Of a stretch of 64,000 nt of DNA, positions 62,132 to 64,000 are shown one piece after another; positions within the stretch are counted from its first letter, which is position 1; each line of letters starts with the position of its first letter. The stretch covers positions 31,861 through 95,860 of the forward strand of contig CALUZW010000009.1 of NCBI GenBank assembly GCA_944325415.1. The letters run 5' to 3'. The stretch comes from an uncultured Bacteroidales bacterium. Its GTDB lineage: Bacteria; Bacteroidota; Bacteroidia; Bacteroidales; UBA11471. Both the position numbers and the translations under genes were made by a program. The notes under the pieces were generated by a model, which was not told where the DNA came from, searched no databases, and worked only from the letters and a program-made list of their open reading frames with translations.

Positions 62132-62942
62132 GTTGGGCAGATTGTGATTGGGTATGCGATGTGGCAAACTGGTGTATGTGTCGGCTCAGCAGCCGGTATA
62201 TCTCTTTTTCGTCGGGGTCGTCGAGAAGGTCAAGGTGTTTCTGCATGACGTTCTTGTCGTAGCGCACGGCGGGTCCCGTCTGTGCCTCGGCCGGCGACAG
62301 GGTCTCTATCTTGGCCGCTGTCTCTCTGATAAGCGAACGCAGGGCCTCGAAAGGCAGTTGTTGCCGGGCCAGCAGGTCGGCGGCTATGGCGTAGAGATGG
62401 TTGGTAAAGTTGCAGGCGAAGACGGCCGCCAGGTGGAGATGGCGGCGCTGTTCCGATGTGGCTTCGATGACCTGCCGTGAAATGCGCTCGCCCATCTCCC
62501 GCAGGGTGGCGGTAACTTCGGGCGAGGAGCCTTCGATAAAGAGGGGTATCTCTGCAAATGTTACGGCTCTGTTCTTGCTGAATGTCTGCAACGGGTAGAA
62601 CACGCCGTAGCGCCGGCATACGGTCGAGAATACCGACAGGGGTATGCTTCCCGCCGTGTGCAGGTAGAGTGCCTCGTCGCGCACCGGTACACGGGCGATG
62701 AGTTCGCCCAGCGCGGCGTCGCTTACCGAGAATATGTAGATGTCGGCATCGGGACACACCTCTTCGATGCGGGTGGTGGTCAGTGAACACCCGGTACGTT
62801 CGGTCAGTTGCCGGGCCGATGTGTCGGTGCGGCTGAAAATCTGCACGATGTCATATCCTGCACCGTGCAGGGCGGTCGCCAGGTGGGTGGCCAGGTTGCC
62901 CGCACCGATGAAGACGACCCGCTCTTTTCTCGTGGTTACCAT
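62124..62942 (-). CDS. Rossmann-fold DUF2520 protein
   Basis: 272 residues from MVTTRKERV at 62942. The N-terminal Rossmann fold has [16 protein letters not shown] as its dinucleotide loop. A C-terminal all-helical domain ([40 protein letters not shown]) is of the DUF2520 type, similar in layout to pyrroline-5-carboxylate and F420-type reductases. The reaction is unknown. It overlaps nitroreductase by 7 bases and the KdsC-like gene by 8, and the trio with Maf appears conserved in related genomes as far as I recall. Confidence 0.82.
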   Translation of the reverse strand: MVTTRKERVVFIGAGNLATHLATALHGAGYDIVQIFSRTDTSARQLTERTGCSLTTTRIEEVCPDADIYIFSVSDAALGELIARVPVRDEALYLHTAGSIPLSVFSTVCRRYGVFYPLQTFSKNRAVTFAEIPLFIEGSSPEVTATLREMGERISRQVIEATSEQRRHLHLAAVFACNFTNHLYAIAADLLARQQLPFEALRSLIRETAAKIETLSPAEAQTGPAVRYDKNVMQKHLDLLDDPDEKEIYRLLSRHIHQFATSHTQSQSAQHE

Positions 62943-63463
62943 TGGCCGATGTGTACTTTTTCCCACGCAGCCTTTTCGGGGTCAAACGGTGTCTTGCTCT
63001 CGGCTTTGTGGCCCAGGGCGATGACGGCGAGTACTTGCATGGGAAGGGGTATGTTCAGCAGTTCGCGTACGAAATCTTCGGCCGATTCGCCGTTCTCTCC
63101 GTAGCGGCCGCGCACTTGCACCCAGCAGCTGCCCAGCCCCAGTTCTTCGGCTTGCAGTTGTATGAGGGTAGAGGCGATGGAGGCATCTTCTATCCACACG
63201 TCGCTCTTCATGGGGTCGCCCAGTACGACCACGGCCAGTTTGGCACCGGCTATGAGTTTGGCACCGTTGTCTTTGCATAGCGACAGGCGTTCGAGTGTGT
63301 CTTTGTCTTCGACCAGAACAAATTCCCACGATAGCGACCGTTTCGACGACGGTGCCATGAGGGCGGCTTCCATGATGGTTTTTACATCTTCCGGACGTAT
63401 CTCTTCGTCGGTAAATTTGCGGGTGCTTCGACGCAGTCTCAGCAATTCGTGAAAGTCTTTCAT
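62936..63463 (-). CDS. Nitroreductase-family flavoprotein
   Basis: 175 residues. FMN-dependent fold with LLRLRRSTRKFTDEEI at the N-terminus (flavin phosphate-binding arginines), MEAALMAPSSKRS, and VLAVIALGHKAESK near the end. Members use NAD(P)H to reduce nitroaromatics, quinones or flavins; physiological substrates are mostly unknown. First gene of the minus-strand run of four. A possible -7 box TATCTTTG lies on the minus strand at 63609-63602, which would give a leader of about 135 bases. Confidence 0.88.
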   Translation of the reverse strand: MKDFHELLRLRRSTRKFTDEEIRPEDVKTIMEAALMAPSSKRSLSWEFVLVEDKDTLERLSLCKDNGAKLIAGAKLAVVVLGDPMKSDVWIEDASIASTLIQLQAEELGLGSCWVQVRGRYGENGESAEDFVRELLNIPLPMQVLAVIALGHKAESKTPFDPEKAAWEKVHIGQW

Positions 63464-63724
63464 ATTGAGTTGTATTATCGGTTTTGTGGGTCGGGGCCGT
63501 TTCTCTCATGCCGGACGGCCTGGCCGGGGTGAGGGTAAGAAGGGGGCATAAACGGAATACCTGTTCTTCTTCGGGCAGGCGATGCTTCGTCTTACCTTCT
63601 ACAAAGATACGGTAATTCGTTCGGAAATAAAGCACTTCGGTTTACTTTTTCACGCTCTTTTGCATGAGCTGTGGCTCCGCTCCTGCCGTTTTATGGTTTT
63701 TCGTTTTTGCCCCCTTCTGCTTTC
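63464..63724. other. Intergenic region before repeat array 2
   Basis: No convincing gene is seen. A minus-strand TATCTTTG (63609-63602) may be the nitroreductase promoter. 63640-63724 is T-rich with no clear feature. Confidence 0.6.
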
Positions 63725-64000
63725 CGAGTTTTTTCTCCCCCGCTCTGCGCTCGCCTTTCGCTATCTTTTCAGAAGACAGGAGTCGGCTCGGCATAGTCAA
63801 CGGCGAAAACTTTGTTTTCTCCCCCGCTCTGCTCTCGCCTTTCGCTATCTTTTCAGAAGACAGGAGTCGGCTCGGCATAGACAACGGGCGAAAACTTCGT
63901 TTTCTCCCCCGCTCTGCTCTCGTCTTTCGCTATCTTTTCAGAAGACAGGAGTCGGCTCGGCATAGTCAATGGGCGAAAACTTTGTTTTCTCCTTGCCTCT
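63725..64000. repeat. Tandem array of ~85-bp units, opposite orientation (array 2)
   Basis: Units are phased by CTATCTTTTC at 63761, 63845 and 63930 (84 and 85 bases apart), and the array reaches the window end. It is the reverse complement of array 1: GCGGGGGAGAAAAC, the central GAAAAC-AAA-GTTTTC hairpin, CCGAGCCGACTCCTG and CTTCTGAAAAGATAG are all shared. The last unit ends TTTTCTCCTTGCCTCT, the variant found in array 1 only in the unit next to rlmH, whereas internal units here read TTTTCTCCCCCGCTCT. It therefore probably ends within about 25 bases past the window. Confidence 0.92.

Noticed and set aside
63582..63965. Plus-strand open frame of 127 codons running through repeat array 2 (repeating LPRSALAFRYLFRRQESA)
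   Set aside because: The repeated protein pattern simply reflects the DNA repeat. The same phrase appears in the false N-terminal extension of rlmH.
1..64000. tRNA, rRNA, riboswitch, prophage or insertion sequence
   Set aside because: No cloverleaf with conserved T-loop, no rRNA segment, no transposase or integrase frame, and no classic riboswitch core was recognised in the intergenic gaps.

Overview
The window looks like a chromosomal segment of a Bacteroidales bacterium, possibly near Barnesiella or Coprobacter; the genus is a guess. The evidence is: a giant surface protein with a type IX secretion tail, an RprX/RprY pair, a GTPase-dead EF-G paralogue, a complete Bat (aerotolerance) cluster, a Rho with a long disordered insert, promoters of the Bacteroidetes type (TAnnTTTG near -7) and no consistent Shine-Dalgarno sites. 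The DNA is moderately GC-rich, coding is dense, and no tRNA, rRNA, insertion sequence, phage or CRISPR array was seen.

Layout. 1-10158: 3' part of a giant beta-helix surface protein carrying a discoidin-like domain in an AT-rich patch. 10379-15245: a tightly packed run of a LpxH-like phosphoesterase, a MurG-like glycosyltransferase, polyphosphate kinase and a Ppx/GppA phosphatase. 15318-19988 (minus): rprY, rprX and an EF-G2 gene. 20185-28047: hemW, rlmH with a DUF2490 protein, an ~85-bp tandem repeat array, nadC, a YigZ/IMPACT protein and mfd. 28301-32868: a polyprenol-phosphate glycosyltransferase coupled to dihydroorotase, then maeB on the other strand. 33209-39920: a TetR-regulated RND efflux operon ending in a PII-like gene. 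40034-43726: ybaK, nth, pheS, tilS. 43938-47819: rho, a small HU protein and an unusual HU-membrane-LysM protein. 47975-56505: moxR, DUF58, a BatD-like protein and batABCDE. 56576-61020: PAP2 phosphatase, small HTH protein, universal stress protein, and a coupled pair of a duplicated unknown domain with an ATP-grasp-like protein. 60969-63463 (minus): nitroreductase, DUF2520 protein, KdsC-like phosphatase, Maf. 63725-64000: a second array of the same ~85-bp repeat in the opposite orientation.

Most genes are housekeeping or envelope functions. The parts that form working units are the polyphosphate synthesis/breakdown pair, the efflux operon with a likely autoregulatory operator, and the moxR-bat envelope/stress operon. 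The most interesting signals are the paired, oppositely oriented repeat arrays whose terminal unit carries a promoter-like box, the 13-bp perfect palindrome at the tetR promoter, shared TTTAACA half-sites upstream of rprXY and bat, the HU-membrane-LysM protein, and the coupled orphan pair at 59003-61020.
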